This document shows, piece after piece, positions 17,722-26,872 of a stretch of DNA of 64,000 bases. This stretch comes from Candidatus Microbacterium colombiense. Its GTDB lineage: Bacteria > Actinomycetota > Actinomycetes > Actinomycetales > Microbacteriaceae. A model generated the notes under the pieces. That model was given only the letters and a program-made list of their open reading frames with translations, made no database searches and was not told the origin of the DNA. The stretch's first letter is position 1. Each line of letters starts with the position of its first letter. Position numbers and translations under genes: made by a program. The DNA lies in NCBI GenBank assembly GCA_029203165.1, contig CP119308.1:1736001-1800000 (forward strand), in the 5' to 3' direction.

Positions 17722-18359
17722 GCGATCACCGCGCCCGGGTGTCGCGCCTGCAGGCGCTCGTCGGTGTCGGTGAGATCGCGATAGCCGGCCGCGCTTGCCG
17801 GATGCCGCAGATAGCGAACGTCATCGAAAGCGGTGGCGGCGCGGCGCACCGGGGTGGCCTCGTCGGGGAAGACGGCGCCGGCTTCACGAGCGATGGCCTG
17901 CGCCGTGGCACCGGGAGCCGGGTCGATGATGTCGCGTTCGAGCAGCCCGCGGGCGAGGGCTCGGTAGCGCAGGATGGTTGCGGCATCCCAGTCCTGGTCT
18001 CGCGCGCTCCGCTCCGCCTCGGCGCGCAACTGGGCGGCGGTACGGTCATCATCGACACCGAGTAGAGAACCGCGTGGCCCGCGTACGCTCCGGGAGGCTC
18101 GGGGCCGTCCCCAGATGATGAGCGCCGCGACGAGTGCCGCGACGATGATCACGCACACGATGATCAGCGCCGAGGGGCCGATGTTCGCGCCGTTCTGCGT
18201 GGTGAAGAGGTCGGCGAAGAACCGTGCGATGTCGCGGGCCATCAGGTCGAACCAGGTCGGCTTCGCGTCGGCGTAGCGCGGGTTGGAGAGCTCTTCCTCG
18301 GCCCAGCGTCGCGCATCGTCCCCATCGGGGACGAACAGGTCGTCGAGGCGGCGGATCAT
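17718..18359 (-). CDS. DUF4129 domain-containing membrane protein
   Basis: 213 residues. One strong helix at about 69-91 (IGPSALIIVCVIIVAALVAALIIW), followed by a cytoplasmic DUF4129 domain with the pattern AERSARDQDWDAATILRYRALARGLLERDIID and AREAGAVFPDEATPVRRAATAFDDVRY. DUF4129 modules occur at the C-terminus of transglutaminase-like proteins and in MoxR operons. Coupled on both sides by four-base overlaps. Start ATG 18359. Confidence 0.85.
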   Translation of the reverse strand: MIRRLDDLFVPDGDDARRWAEEELSNPRYADAKPTWFDLMARDIARFFADLFTTQNGANIGPSALIIVCVIIVAALVAALIIWGRPRASRSVRGPRGSLLGVDDDRTAAQLRAEAERSARDQDWDAATILRYRALARGLLERDIIDPAPGATAQAIAREAGAVFPDEATPVRRAATAFDDVRYLRHPASAAGYRDLTDTDERLQARHPGAVIA

Positions 18360-19750
18360 GCCTGCCTGTCACCGTTTCCCGAGCCGGGCGCCGCCCACCC
18401 GTCGTCGGACGGCGGAGCCCACGGGCTGTCACTCGGGGGCGCGGGCGCCGCCGGCGGCAGCACGCTCGCCGTGTCGTGCTGCGGCTGAGAAGCGAATGCG
18501 GGAGGCTGAGAAGCGAAAGCGGGCGGCTGGGGCGCGAAGGCGATCGGCGTCTGGGGCGGATACGGCTGACCGGGGTAGGGCGCAGAGGGCTGAGCGGGAG
18601 CGCCGTAGGGTGGGGCGTAGGCGGGGCCCGCCGCCATCATCACGTGCTCCGGAACCTGGCGTGGAGGTGGGGCACTCGACACCGCGCGCGCGGGATCCAC
18701 GACGTACGGGTCGCCGAGCTGGCCCTCTGCCCACCCGAGTTCACGTCGTTCGACATGCGAGATCAGCGTCTGGTCGAGCCCCTCGTACCGCATCCGGCAA
18801 TCGAGGTAGACGAGTGCGGAGCCGGTGCTCTGCACGACCACGGTGATCGCCTGGAGCACGAGCAGCAGGGCCTGTGGTGCGAGCAGCGTGAACACGTAGG
18901 CGATGAGTGCCGACGGTTCCGGAGACCCCGTCGGCGCGACCACCGTGCCCAGGAGCGAGCCGATGAGTGAGACGGGAAGGCTCACCACCTGCATCGCGAG
19001 GCCCATGATCACGCTGATCAGGAACGTCACTCCCCACGCCACCCAGAAGCGGCCGCGGGTCAAGCGCCACGAGCGCACCAGTGCTTCGCGGAAGCGGGCG
19101 TGCTCGAGCACCAGGATCGACGGCACGAGCAGCAGCTTGGTCGACAGCCACACCACCAGGGGGATGCTGGCGAGCGCGATCAGGATCACCACGATCACGA
19201 GCACGGCGATCAGCTCGGGGGTCCCTCCGAGGCCACCGGCCACGAATGCCGCGATGAGCCCGGCGACGATCGCGATGAAGCCGAACGTGGCGATGACGGC
19301 GAGCGACGCGAATCCCGTGAGACGCCAGAACGCGGGGGCCATTCGTCGCCACAGCATCCGCAACGTCGCCTTGACGCCGATCGCCGCGTATCCGATGTCT
19401 GCTGCGACCACGCCCTGCATGATCGCGGTGAAGGCGATCGACGCGATCCCCACGACGAGTCCGGCGATGATGTTGATGGCGATCGTGCCGGCCAGGACCG
19501 GACCGAAGTCGGGGGAGCCGGGTGAGACGGTCTCGAGCCGCGCGAAGCTCGTGAAGAGCACCACGCCCATGATGCCGGCCGTGGCGAGCACGACGACGAG
19601 CTGGATCACGACGGCGAAACCGAAGAGCACCTTCGGGTTGTGGCGCAACGCCGCGAAGGCCTTCCCCAGGAGCATCCCGAACGTCAGCGGATGAAGCGGG
19701 ATGATGCCCTTCTTGGGGGCAGGGGTCCATATCTGGCCGCTCACAGGCAT
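18356..19750 (-). CDS. Membrane protein with glycerophosphodiesterase-type membrane domain and proline-rich tail
   Basis: 464 residues. After a short N-terminus (WTPAPKKGIIPLHPLTFGMLLGKAFAALRHNPKVLFGF), six or so helices fill residues 30-330, the pattern of the GPDPase_memb family, but no phosphodiesterase domain follows. The last ~130 residues are Pro/Ala/Gln-rich with a repeated QPPAFAS unit (three copies). It is the first gene of the minus-strand DUF4129-DUF4350-MoxR-DUF58 operon and couples to DUF4129 by ATGA. The start is uncertain: ATG 19780 is in frame and equally plausible because the GGAGGG before 19750 is too close. Confidence 0.72.
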   Translation of the reverse strand: MPVSGQIWTPAPKKGIIPLHPLTFGMLLGKAFAALRHNPKVLFGFAVVIQLVVVLATAGIMGVVLFTSFARLETVSPGSPDFGPVLAGTIAINIIAGLVVGIASIAFTAIMQGVVAADIGYAAIGVKATLRMLWRRMAPAFWRLTGFASLAVIATFGFIAIVAGLIAAFVAGGLGGTPELIAVLVIVVILIALASIPLVVWLSTKLLLVPSILVLEHARFREALVRSWRLTRGRFWVAWGVTFLISVIMGLAMQVVSLPVSLIGSLLGTVVAPTGSPEPSALIAYVFTLLAPQALLLVLQAITVVVQSTGSALVYLDCRMRYEGLDQTLISHVERRELGWAEGQLGDPYVVDPARAVSSAPPPRQVPEHVMMAAGPAYAPPYGAPAQPSAPYPGQPYPPQTPIAFAPQPPAFASQPPAFASQPQHDTASVLPPAAPAPPSDSPWAPPSDDGWAAPGSGNGDRQA

Positions 19751-19828
19751 TCCCTCCGTCGTGCGCTCCCATCGTGTCATATCCCCGTCGCTGGTGCGCA
19801 GACCTGGGGATGCCGGTACTGGGTGCCA

Positions 19829-19834
19829 TAAGGT
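19829..19834 (+). promoter_or_regulatory. -10 box (TAAGGT) of mtrA
   Basis: TAAGGT lies seven bases before the mtrA ATG at 19842 and predicts a leaderless mRNA. No convincing -35 is seen. Confidence 0.5.
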
Positions 19835-19841
19835 AACAGTT

Positions 19842-20522
19842 ATGACCTCACGCATTCTTGTGGTCGACGACGACACCGCCCTCGCCGAGATGATCGGAAT
19901 CGTGCTGCGAACCGAAGGTTTCGAGCCGGTGTTCTGCGCCGATGGAGCCCGGGCCGTCGATGAATGGCGCGCCCAGCGGCCCGACCTCGTGCTGCTCGAC
20001 CTGATGCTTCCCGGAATGGACGGAATCGAGATCTGCACCCGCATCCGCGCGGAGTCGGGGGTTCCGATCCTGATGCTCACCGCGCGCAGCGACACGGCAG
20101 ATGTCGTGCGCGGGCTCGAAGTCGGTGCGGATGACTACATGGTCAAGCCCTTCAATCCGAAGGAACTGGTCGCCCGCATCCGCACCCGCCTGCGCCCGAC
20201 GCCCCAGGGCGCCGTGGAGCAGCTTCGCGTGGGCGATCTCACCGTCGACGTCGATGCGCACGAAGTGCGTCGGGGCACCACCCCGATCGCGCTCACGCCG
20301 CTCGAGTTCCAGCTGCTCGTCGCCCTCGCCTCGAAGCCGCAGCAGGTCTTCTCCCGCGAGATGCTGCTGGAACAGGTCTGGGGCTATCACTACAAGGCCG
20401 ACACGCGACTGGTGAACGTGCACGTGCAGCGGCTGCGGGCGAAGGTGGAGCTCGATCCCGACAACCCGAAGATCGTGATGACGGTGCGTGGCGTCGGCTA
20501 TCGCGCCGGGAGTGTTGGCTAG
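19842..20522 (+). CDS. mtrA: Response regulator MtrA
   Basis: 226 residues. OmpR-type: receiver domain with D53 (LVLLDLMLPGMDG) as phospho-acceptor, acidic pocket VVDDD at 7-11, switch Thr in LMLTARSD and Lys in MVKPFNP, then a winged-helix DNA-binding domain ending LRAKVELDPDNPKIVMTVRGVGYRAG. MtrA is the essential regulator of cell-wall metabolism and division genes in actinobacteria. It is followed by mtrB after six bases and lpqB, the canonical order, and stands divergent to the MoxR-linked envelope operon. Start fixed by the TAAGGT box. Confidence 0.96.
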   Translation: MTSRILVVDDDTALAEMIGIVLRTEGFEPVFCADGARAVDEWRAQRPDLVLLDLMLPGMDGIEICTRIRAESGVPILMLTARSDTADVVRGLEVGADDYMVKPFNPKELVARIRTRLRPTPQGAVEQLRVGDLTVDVDAHEVRRGTTPIALTPLEFQLLVALASKPQQVFSREMLLEQVWGYHYKADTRLVNVHVQRLRAKVELDPDNPKIVMTVRGVGYRAGSVG

Positions 20523-20528
20523 GGATCC

Positions 20529-22214
20529 ATGGCCGTGACGACGACGACCACCACGGCGGTCGCCGTTCTGCGCGACTGGCGGAGTTGGCCGACGGTGCTG
20601 GCGGCGCTCTGGCGGCGATCGCTGCGGTTCCGCACGCTGACGATCACTCTGCTCGCGACCTCACTCGCCATCTTCGTCACCTGCGTGACCATGGCGCTCG
20701 TGATTCAGAACGACCTCTTCATCTCGCGCAAGAACGTCGTCCTCGAGGATGCGAGACGTGCGATCGATGATGCGCAGAGCAAATTGGATGTGGCCGAGGT
20801 CGGCGATGATTCCGCGGCGTTGCAAGAGCTCTGGCGCAGTATCACCGAGGGGCTCGCTCGCAACTCGAGCGCCGACCAACTGGCGGGTTTCCGCGTCGAC
20901 AAGGGACCGAACCCCCTCCGCGTGAACGGCTTCACACAGGGAGGGTTGACGGCGAACCAGCTGAGCGACGGGCTCCGCAATCGCGTCAGGGATTTCGACT
21001 ACCTCCAGGCCTGGCAGTCGGTGGCAGTGGCCGGCGACGGGGGCAGCGAGGTGCCGGGGATCGTGGTGGGGCAGCAGTTGCAGGTCCCCGAGGCTGGTCC
21101 GTTCGAGATCTACTTCGCCTACGACCTCGGTGATGCGGATCAGACGCTCGTGTTCGTGCAGCGCACCCTGTGGATCGCCGGGATCGGGCTCGTGGCGATC
21201 GTCGCGGCGATCTCGTGGTTCGTGCTTCGCGCCGTCGCGACGCCGATCGTCCAAGCCGCGGAGACCAGTGCCCGGCTTGCCGCGGGCGACCTCGGAGTGC
21301 GTCTGGAAGTGCACGGAGAAGACGAGCTTGCGACCCTCGGCCGATCCTTCAACGCGATGGCCGACAGCATCGAGTCGCAGATCAAGGAGCTCGGCGAGCT
21401 GTCGATGGTGCAACAGCGCTTCGTCTCGGACGTGTCGCATGAACTGCGCACACCGCTGACGACGATCCGTCTGGCCGCTGACATGCTCAACGACCAGCGC
21501 GACGAGTTCGACCCGACGACGGCGCGGACCGCGGAGCTGCTGTACACGCAGGTACAGCGCTTCGACATCCTGCTCTCGGACCTGCTCGAGATCAGCCGTT
21601 ACGATGCGGGATCTGTGCAGCTCGAGCTGGAGGCGACGAGCCTCGCACACGTCGCAGAAGACGTGATCGAACAGATGCGTCCTCTCGCGGAAGGGCATGG
21701 CACGCAGCTCCGGCTCGTGGCTCCCGGCGGCTATTCGCCGGTCGATATGGACCCCCGTCGCGTGCGCCGCGTGCTGCGCAACCTGATCGGCAACGCGATC
21801 GAGCACGGCGAAGGCCGTCCGATCGTGGTGACCGTCGACAGCAATCAGCACGCGGTGGCGGCCGGGGTTCGCGACTTCGGCATGGGCATGGCGCCCGACG
21901 ATGCCGAGCGTGTGTTCGACCGCTTCTGGCGAGCGGATCCCTCCCGGCAGCGCACGATCGGAGGCACCGGTCTCGGACTCTCGATCGCGCTCGGTGATGC
22001 CACGCTGCACGGCGGAACGCTCGCCGTGTGGTCGAAGCTCGGCGACGGGACGAACTTCGTGCTCACTCTGCCGCGTCATGGCACCGTGCTGGAGGGGGCG
22101 AGCCCGATTTCGACCGAGCCGCAGGAGCCCTTGGCCGAGCTCGGTGACGCGACACAGCCGATCTCGCTCACCGACCTGGCGCGCGAGCTTCTCGATCGTG
22201 AGGACAACGCGTGA
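20529..22214 (+). CDS. mtrB: Sensor histidine kinase MtrB
   Basis: 561 residues. Two membrane helices (about 38-62 and 213-238) bracket an extracellular sensor region of ~150 residues; a HAMP linker follows, then the dimerisation helix SDVSHELRTPLTTIRLAADML with phospho-acceptor H304, N-box NLIGNAIEHG, G1 DFGMGMAP, F-box VFDRFWRAD and G2 GGTGLGLSIA. It phosphorylates MtrA at the membrane. The N-terminal MAVTTTTTTAVAV stretch is unusually Thr-rich. It overlaps lpqB by four bases. Confidence 0.96.
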   Translation: MAVTTTTTTAVAVLRDWRSWPTVLAALWRRSLRFRTLTITLLATSLAIFVTCVTMALVIQNDLFISRKNVVLEDARRAIDDAQSKLDVAEVGDDSAALQELWRSITEGLARNSSADQLAGFRVDKGPNPLRVNGFTQGGLTANQLSDGLRNRVRDFDYLQAWQSVAVAGDGGSEVPGIVVGQQLQVPEAGPFEIYFAYDLGDADQTLVFVQRTLWIAGIGLVAIVAAISWFVLRAVATPIVQAAETSARLAAGDLGVRLEVHGEDELATLGRSFNAMADSIESQIKELGELSMVQQRFVSDVSHELRTPLTTIRLAADMLNDQRDEFDPTTARTAELLYTQVQRFDILLSDLLEISRYDAGSVQLELEATSLAHVAEDVIEQMRPLAEGHGTQLRLVAPGGYSPVDMDPRRVRRVLRNLIGNAIEHGEGRPIVVTVDSNQHAVAAGVRDFGMGMAPDDAERVFDRFWRADPSRQRTIGGTGLGLSIALGDATLHGGTLAVWSKLGDGTNFVLTLPRHGTVLEGASPISTEPQEPLAELGDATQPISLTDLARELLDREDNA

Positions 22215-23920
22215 TGAGCGGTCGGGTGACGCGGATGCTGCGGGGTGTCGCGATCGGCGTGGTCGCACTGATGCTGGCGGCCTGCACGGGGCTGCCGACC
22301 TCGGGCGACGTCTCCGCCGGGTTGGAGCTCGGAGAGGCGACCGACGACACCGACCTGCTCTTCATCGCGTCGGGCCCGCCACCGGGCGCGAGCCCCCAGG
22401 AGATCGTGGAGGGGTTCCTTGAAGCGGCCATCACGCCGGCGGACAACTGGGGTATCGCCCGCACCTTCCTCACTCCCGACCTGCAGCAGACGTGGCGGCC
22501 TGCGGCCGGTGTGTCGATCGATGCCACAGTCGGGTCGAGGGTCATCTCGTCGACGATCGCCGATGACGACGTGGAGGCCGCCGAGTCCGGAGACGTGAAC
22601 GTGCAGTTCGAACTCGTGGCGAACGTCGACGAGTTCAACGCCTACTCGGAGTCGACCGGCGCCTCGAACCTGACCTTCACGGTGGAGCGCAGCGGCGACG
22701 GCGAATGGCGCATCGCGAAGGCGCCGGACGGGATCGTGATCGATGAGTCACGGTTCCCCCTGGTCTTCGACGCATATCCGCTGCAGTACTTCGATCAGGA
22801 CTGGTCGCATCTCGTCCCCGACGTGCGCTGGTTCCCGCGCCGCACGAGCATCGCCACCACCGTGACGCAGGCCCTCATCGGCGGCGCCCCCAGCCCCTGG
22901 TTGGCTCCAGCGGTGCAGTCCGCGTTCCCCGCAGATGTCCAGCTCGCCGAGGACGCCGTGCCGATCGATGCGGCTCAGGTGGCCGAGGTGGCCTTGACGG
23001 CGCCCGCGAGCCGACTGGATCAGACGACGCTGGCGCGGATGCGCACGCAGTTGCAGGACACGTTCGAAGCGTCGGGCGTGCATGTGTCCCAGGTGCGCTT
23101 CACGGTCGATGGCCGTGCGCTCAGCGCCGGCATCGTGAAGCTGGGCGACGACGCGGTCGACCCGGGTCCTCTGGTGCTCACCGAAGACGCATTCGGGCTC
23201 ATCGTCGGCGATCAGATCGCACCGGTGGACGGGATCAGCGAACAGATCCTCGCGCTCCCGCAGCAGGTGAGGTCGATCGAGGTGGCGGGGGATTCCACCC
23301 AGGCCGCTGTGCAGTTGAGCGATGGACACGCGTACCTCGTGGGTGAGGGGCGGGTGGACGAGGTCGACTCTCGCCCGCGGCTCATCGCTCCGTCGCTGGA
23401 TCCGTTCGGGTTCACCTGGACGGTGCCCGCCGATGACCCTGCTGCCGTGCACGCCGGTGAGAACGACGTCGCCACCGACAAGGCCTGGCCCAATGCCTCC
23501 GCGATCTCCGCGATGCGCGTGTCGCCGGACGGCGCGCGGCTCGCGGCCGTCGTCACCGTGGGCGGACAGCACTGGGTGGTCGTGGTGGCCATCGTGCGCG
23601 ATGACGGCGTGCCGGTGGAACTGGGCGCGGTCGAACAACTGACGAGGATCGACGCAGACACCGATCAATTGGTCTGGCTCGGCACGACGCGGCTCGGGGT
23701 CCTGGTGCCCGATCAGAGCCCGTTGCTGCTCACGCAGATGGTCGGCGGGCCCGGCAGCGTCGAGGCCGCTCCGCCCGGTGCACGCTCCCTCGCGGGCGCA
23801 CGCAGTGCCACCGGGGTGCGTGTGCTGGACGCCGGCGGCACGCTCTTCGCACACGCGGGTTCCGCATGGCGCGAAGTGGCATCCGGCGTGAAGGTCCTGG
23901 CGACGCGCTCCGGCGAGTGA
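22211..23920 (+). CDS. lpqB: Lipoprotein LpqB (GerMN-beta-propeller type), MtrAB accessory
   Basis: 569 residues. The signal peptide ends in the lipobox LMLAAC (Cys about residue 24), so the protein is lipid-anchored outside the membrane. A GerMN-type domain is suggested by TSIATTVTQALIGGAPSPWLAPAVQSAFP and a C-terminal LpqB beta-propeller follows (SPDGARLAAVVTVGG). LpqB interacts with the MtrB extracellular domain and modulates MtrA phosphorylation in mycobacteria. GTG 22211 and ATG 22214 are both possible starts; the first gives a GTGA overlap with mtrB. Confidence 0.93.
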   Translation: MMSGRVTRMLRGVAIGVVALMLAACTGLPTSGDVSAGLELGEATDDTDLLFIASGPPPGASPQEIVEGFLEAAITPADNWGIARTFLTPDLQQTWRPAAGVSIDATVGSRVISSTIADDDVEAAESGDVNVQFELVANVDEFNAYSESTGASNLTFTVERSGDGEWRIAKAPDGIVIDESRFPLVFDAYPLQYFDQDWSHLVPDVRWFPRRTSIATTVTQALIGGAPSPWLAPAVQSAFPADVQLAEDAVPIDAAQVAEVALTAPASRLDQTTLARMRTQLQDTFEASGVHVSQVRFTVDGRALSAGIVKLGDDAVDPGPLVLTEDAFGLIVGDQIAPVDGISEQILALPQQVRSIEVAGDSTQAAVQLSDGHAYLVGEGRVDEVDSRPRLIAPSLDPFGFTWTVPADDPAAVHAGENDVATDKAWPNASAISAMRVSPDGARLAAVVTVGGQHWVVVVAIVRDDGVPVELGAVEQLTRIDADTDQLVWLGTTRLGVLVPDQSPLLLTQMVGGPGSVEAAPPGARSLAGARSATGVRVLDAGGTLFAHAGSAWREVASGVKVLATRSGE

Positions 23921-24025
23921 GGCCGAGCCTCCACCGGTCCTGCACAGCAGGCGCAGCATCCGCGTTGTCCCCCGTCGGCGCCTCTCCGCTCCTGCCAGTA
24001 CCGAGGCCGCGGGCAGGATCGATGC

Positions 24026-24712
24026 ATGATCTCGCATCCCTTAGCACGTGGCGCTCTGCACGACATCGTCGATGAGCTGGCGGCGCTGCTGCTCGCCGCC
24101 TCCTGTGCGGGGTGCGCGAAGCCCGGCGCGCTGCTGTGTGCCGTGTGTCGGCGGCAGCTCACGCCGTCTCCCACGCAGACCGTGACACCGGATGGCCTCG
24201 TCGTGCGCGCCGCACTCGCGTTCGATGGCGTCGCGGCGCGCTGCATCCGTCGGCTCAAGGGGGAGGGGGAGACGCTTCTGGCCCGACCCCTCGGACGAAC
24301 CCTTGCTGAGCCTCTCGTCGCGGAGGTGGTGTCGGGGGTACTGATCGTGCCCGTGCCGACGAGCCGGAGCGCGTTCCGCCAGCGGGGCTACCGAGTGCCC
24401 GAGCTTCTCGCACGCGGAGCGGGTGTCCGGGCATCGAGGATTCTCGTTCCCGGGGCGACGAAGGCCGATCAGCGCGGGCTCGACGTGCGGGAACGCCGAG
24501 CCAACGTCTCGGGGAGCATACGAACGCGTCGTCGCGGAGAGGGCCAGCGGATCGCCCTCCTCGACGATGTCGTCACGACCGGCGCGACTCTCGACGAGGC
24601 TGCACGCGTGCTCACGGAGGCAGGCTTCGAGGTGGTCTCTGCGATCGCGCTCGCCGCCACGCCGCGTCACCGCAGACTCATCGGGGACTCATCGGCGACA
24701 CGGAGGAAATGA
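24026..24712 (+). CDS. ComF-family phosphoribosyltransferase-like protein
   Basis: 228 residues. N-terminal four-cysteine zinc finger (CAGCAKPGALLCAVC, residues ~27-41), middle segment VRAALAFDGVAARCIRRLKGEGE, then the PRTase region LIVPVPTSRSAFRQRGYRVPELLARG and the PRPP loop IALLDDVVTTGATLDEAAR. ComF proteins take part in DNA uptake in competent bacteria and possibly in nucleotide salvage. It follows lpqB by about 105 bases, as in other actinobacteria. A CAGGAT hexamer six bases before ATG 24026 may be its -10. Confidence 0.9.
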   Translation: MISHPLARGALHDIVDELAALLLAASCAGCAKPGALLCAVCRRQLTPSPTQTVTPDGLVVRAALAFDGVAARCIRRLKGEGETLLARPLGRTLAEPLVAEVVSGVLIVPVPTSRSAFRQRGYRVPELLARGAGVRASRILVPGATKADQRGLDVRERRANVSGSIRTRRRGEGQRIALLDDVVTTGATLDEAARVLTEAGFEVVSAIALAATPRHRRLIGDSSATRRK

Positions 24713-24715
24713 CCC

Positions 24716-24744
24716 GTGACATCCGTCCGAAGGCGGGCTACGTT
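24716..24744 (+). promoter_or_regulatory. Promoter of hpf
   Basis: GTGACA (24716-24721), 17-base spacer, TACGTT (24739-24744), giving a predicted start near 24751 and a leader of roughly 57 bases. The -35 overlaps the comF stop codon, so hpf can be expressed apart from comF. Confidence 0.5.
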
Positions 24745-24807
24745 GGGGGTCACACAAGGCGACCACGGTCCGCCCTTGGCCGGGAGGACCGGGACAAGGA
24801 GGCAGCA

Positions 24808-25464
24808 ATGGAAACGAGCATCGTTGGCGTCGGGGTGGGTATCACTGACCGATTCCGCACCGTTGTCGAAGAGAAGATCGCCAAGATCCAGACGTTCGCA
24901 GGACGCGCGCAACGCCTGGATGTGAAGGTCACACATCGCGTCTATCGAAACGGACATGTGCCCGACGAGACCGTCGAGCTGACGCTCGTCGGCAAGGGTC
25001 CCGTCGTCCGCGCGGAAGCGACGGACGGCGACAAGTTCGTGGCCCTCGACCTCGCCGTCGACAAGATGTCGGAGCAACTGCGACGCGCGAAGGAGAAGCG
25101 AGTCGACGGTCGACAGCACCCGCGCGGCGCGCACTTCGAGAAGGGCAGCGGAGCCCTTGAAGGCATCGACGTCCAGCCGGCCTCGGTCGAGGTCCTGCAC
25201 GCCGTCGCGACCGGCAACGTGCCGGTGCAGAACGACGAGGACGAGATCTACTCGCCCGTCGTCATCCGCACGAAGAGCTTCGACGCGGAATGGATGACGG
25301 TCGAGGAGGCCGTCGACCGGATGGAGCTGGTCGGCCACGACTTCTTCCTGTTCGTCGATGTCCGCAGCGACCACCCGAGCGTCGTCTACCGCCGCAAGGG
25401 ATGGGATTACGGCGTGATCGCGCTCAGCACTCAGGCGCCGCCCGCGGAGGCACTCGCTTCGTGA
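24808..25464 (+). CDS. hpf: Ribosome hibernation promoting factor, long form
   Basis: 218 residues. The N-terminal S30AE domain (METSIVGVGVGITDRFRTVVEEKIAKI ... DGDKFVALDLAVDKMSEQLRRAKEK, residues 1-105) binds the 30S decoding region; the C-terminal domain (SPVVIRTKSFDAEWMTVEEAVDRMELVGHDFFLFVD, ~150-215) mediates dimerisation to 100S ribosomes. Start ATG 24808 has an AAGGAGG ribosome binding site seven bases upstream. It lies upstream of secA-region genes, as in many Gram-positives, and ends in a strong terminator. Confidence 0.95.
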   Translation: METSIVGVGVGITDRFRTVVEEKIAKIQTFAGRAQRLDVKVTHRVYRNGHVPDETVELTLVGKGPVVRAEATDGDKFVALDLAVDKMSEQLRRAKEKRVDGRQHPRGAHFEKGSGALEGIDVQPASVEVLHAVATGNVPVQNDEDEIYSPVVIRTKSFDAEWMTVEEAVDRMELVGHDFFLFVDVRSDHPSVVYRRKGWDYGVIALSTQAPPAEALAS

Positions 25465-25476
25465 CCTGCGCATGAA

Positions 25477-25510
25477 GAAAGGCCCGTTCCTGAGAGGGAG
25501 CGGGCCTTTC
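25477..25510. terminator. Rho-independent terminator after hpf
   Basis: AAAGGCCCG (25478-25486) pairs with CGGGCCTTT (25501-25509) across a 14-base loop; the A-rich and T-rich flanks allow use in both directions, also for the minus-strand gene ending at 25541. Confidence 0.8.
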
Positions 25511-25540
25511 TCGTACGTGCGGGGATCTGTGGACTGCGCG

Positions 25541-26860
25541 TCAGTCGAAGATGCCGTCCAGAAGGCTGCCGATCACGAGGCCGCCGAGGATGCCGGAGGC
25601 GATATCGCCGCCGCCCCCACCGCGTCGCCCGCCTCCGCCGCCCCAGCCGCCCCATCCGTCGTCCTGCGGGCGGGAGGAGTCGATGTCGCGCTGTGCGAGC
25701 TGGAGCGCCTCCGAGGCCAGATGAGCGACACGTCGAGCGCCGGCCAGAGCTGCCTCCCGCGTCTCCTCTGCGGGGAGCATGTCGGACAGGTCGATGCGCA
25801 GACGCTCCGCCTCAGCCAGGCGGGTGCGGGCGTCCGCGCCGATCCATCCGCGATGCCCGGCGATCAGGCCCCGCGCCACGCCCAACTGCCGGTCGGCGTC
25901 GTCGATGGCGTGTTGCACCTGCGGGAGCGAGGGGAGCGGGTTCGCTGCGCGGTGCTTGGCGAGCGCGATCGCGTCATCCAGACCCGTGTTCGCATCGCGC
26001 AGACGGGAGAGCTCCGCGAACGGATCGTTGCGGGCGCCGGAGGGGGCGAGCGAACTCAGGGCCGTCTGCAGAGCCGCCGTCGCCGCGGCGACCGCGGGCA
26101 CCTGGGGTGCGGTGCGCGCGGCGATGAGGTCACCGCGCGAGTCGGCGACGACCTCGGCGAGCGTGGATTCAGCCCGCAGAGCCTCGATCTCGAAGTCCTC
26201 CACGGCATCCAGGAGCGCGGACGCGCGCCGCGTCGCCTCGGTCGCCGTCTCGAGCGCGACGTTCGCCTCTTCGTTCTGCTTGGCTGCACGTCGGCGTTCG
26301 GAGACCGATGCGCCGTGGACGGCGAAGGCGATGAGCTGCTCCGCCTCTGCCGCACTGGCGGCGATCTGCGTCATGGCGGAGTCGGCGTAGCGCCCGGCGA
26401 GCCGCTCGACGGCTGATCTGGTCTGCGGGATCCGCTCGCTCAGCGCCTCGGCATCCGTCCTGACCTGAGCGATGACCTCGGGCGCGCGCCGCACTTTCGC
26501 GACCGAGCTGGCGAGAACGTCCGTCTTCTCGTCGAGCAGATCCTGGGCCCAATCGCAGAGCTGCACGATGCGGGCGTTGCGCGTGCGCAGCTCCTCCGGG
26601 GTGTCGGGGATCTCGTCGTGGTTCAACTGGTGCATCTGGAACGCCTCGCGCAGGTGCGTGCGCACCGCGGACAGCGCCTGGCGCAGGTCGGTGGTCAGCG
26701 ATTCGCCGAGCTCGGCCTCAGCGAACGCGAGTTCGTCGGACGTCGTGCGGATCCGCTCGTCAGCCGACACCAGCGCCTGTTCGGCGCGCCGTGCGAGATC
26801 GGCGTCCTGCGCGGCGAGCGCTTCCTGTTCGCGCTTCCGTCTGCCCCAAATTCCAGCCAT
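25541..26860 (-). CDS. Coiled-coil protein with glycine-rich tail, related to the distal half of TPM-domain proteins
   Basis: 439 residues, mostly alpha-helical and Ala/Glu/Arg-rich with no membrane helix in the first 400 residues. The helical pattern (ADERIRTTSDELAFAEAELGE, AEALSERIPQTRSAVERLAGRYADSAM) and the WGGWGGGGGRRGGGGGD tail resemble the cytoplasmic half of actinobacterial TPM-phosphatase-type proteins (YgcG-like), but the N-terminal TPM domain and its membrane helix are absent. The end, ASGILGGLVIGSLLDGIF, is hydrophobic and may touch the membrane. ATG 26860 is preceded by TAGGAT with six-base spacing. Function unknown; the resemblance is from memory. Confidence 0.65.
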   Translation of the reverse strand: MAGIWGRRKREQEALAAQDADLARRAEQALVSADERIRTTSDELAFAEAELGESLTTDLRQALSAVRTHLREAFQMHQLNHDEIPDTPEELRTRNARIVQLCDWAQDLLDEKTDVLASSVAKVRRAPEVIAQVRTDAEALSERIPQTRSAVERLAGRYADSAMTQIAASAAEAEQLIAFAVHGASVSERRRAAKQNEEANVALETATEATRRASALLDAVEDFEIEALRAESTLAEVVADSRGDLIAARTAPQVPAVAAATAALQTALSSLAPSGARNDPFAELSRLRDANTGLDDAIALAKHRAANPLPSLPQVQHAIDDADRQLGVARGLIAGHRGWIGADARTRLAEAERLRIDLSDMLPAEETREAALAGARRVAHLASEALQLAQRDIDSSRPQDDGWGGWGGGGGRRGGGGGDIASGILGGLVIGSLLDGIFD

Positions 26861-26866
26861 GTGCTG

Positions 26867-26872
26867 ATCCTA
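26867..26872 (-). promoter_or_regulatory. -10 box (TAGGAT) of coiled-coil protein gene
   Basis: On the minus strand TAGGAT ends six bases before ATG 26860; predicted leaderless transcript. Confidence 0.5.
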
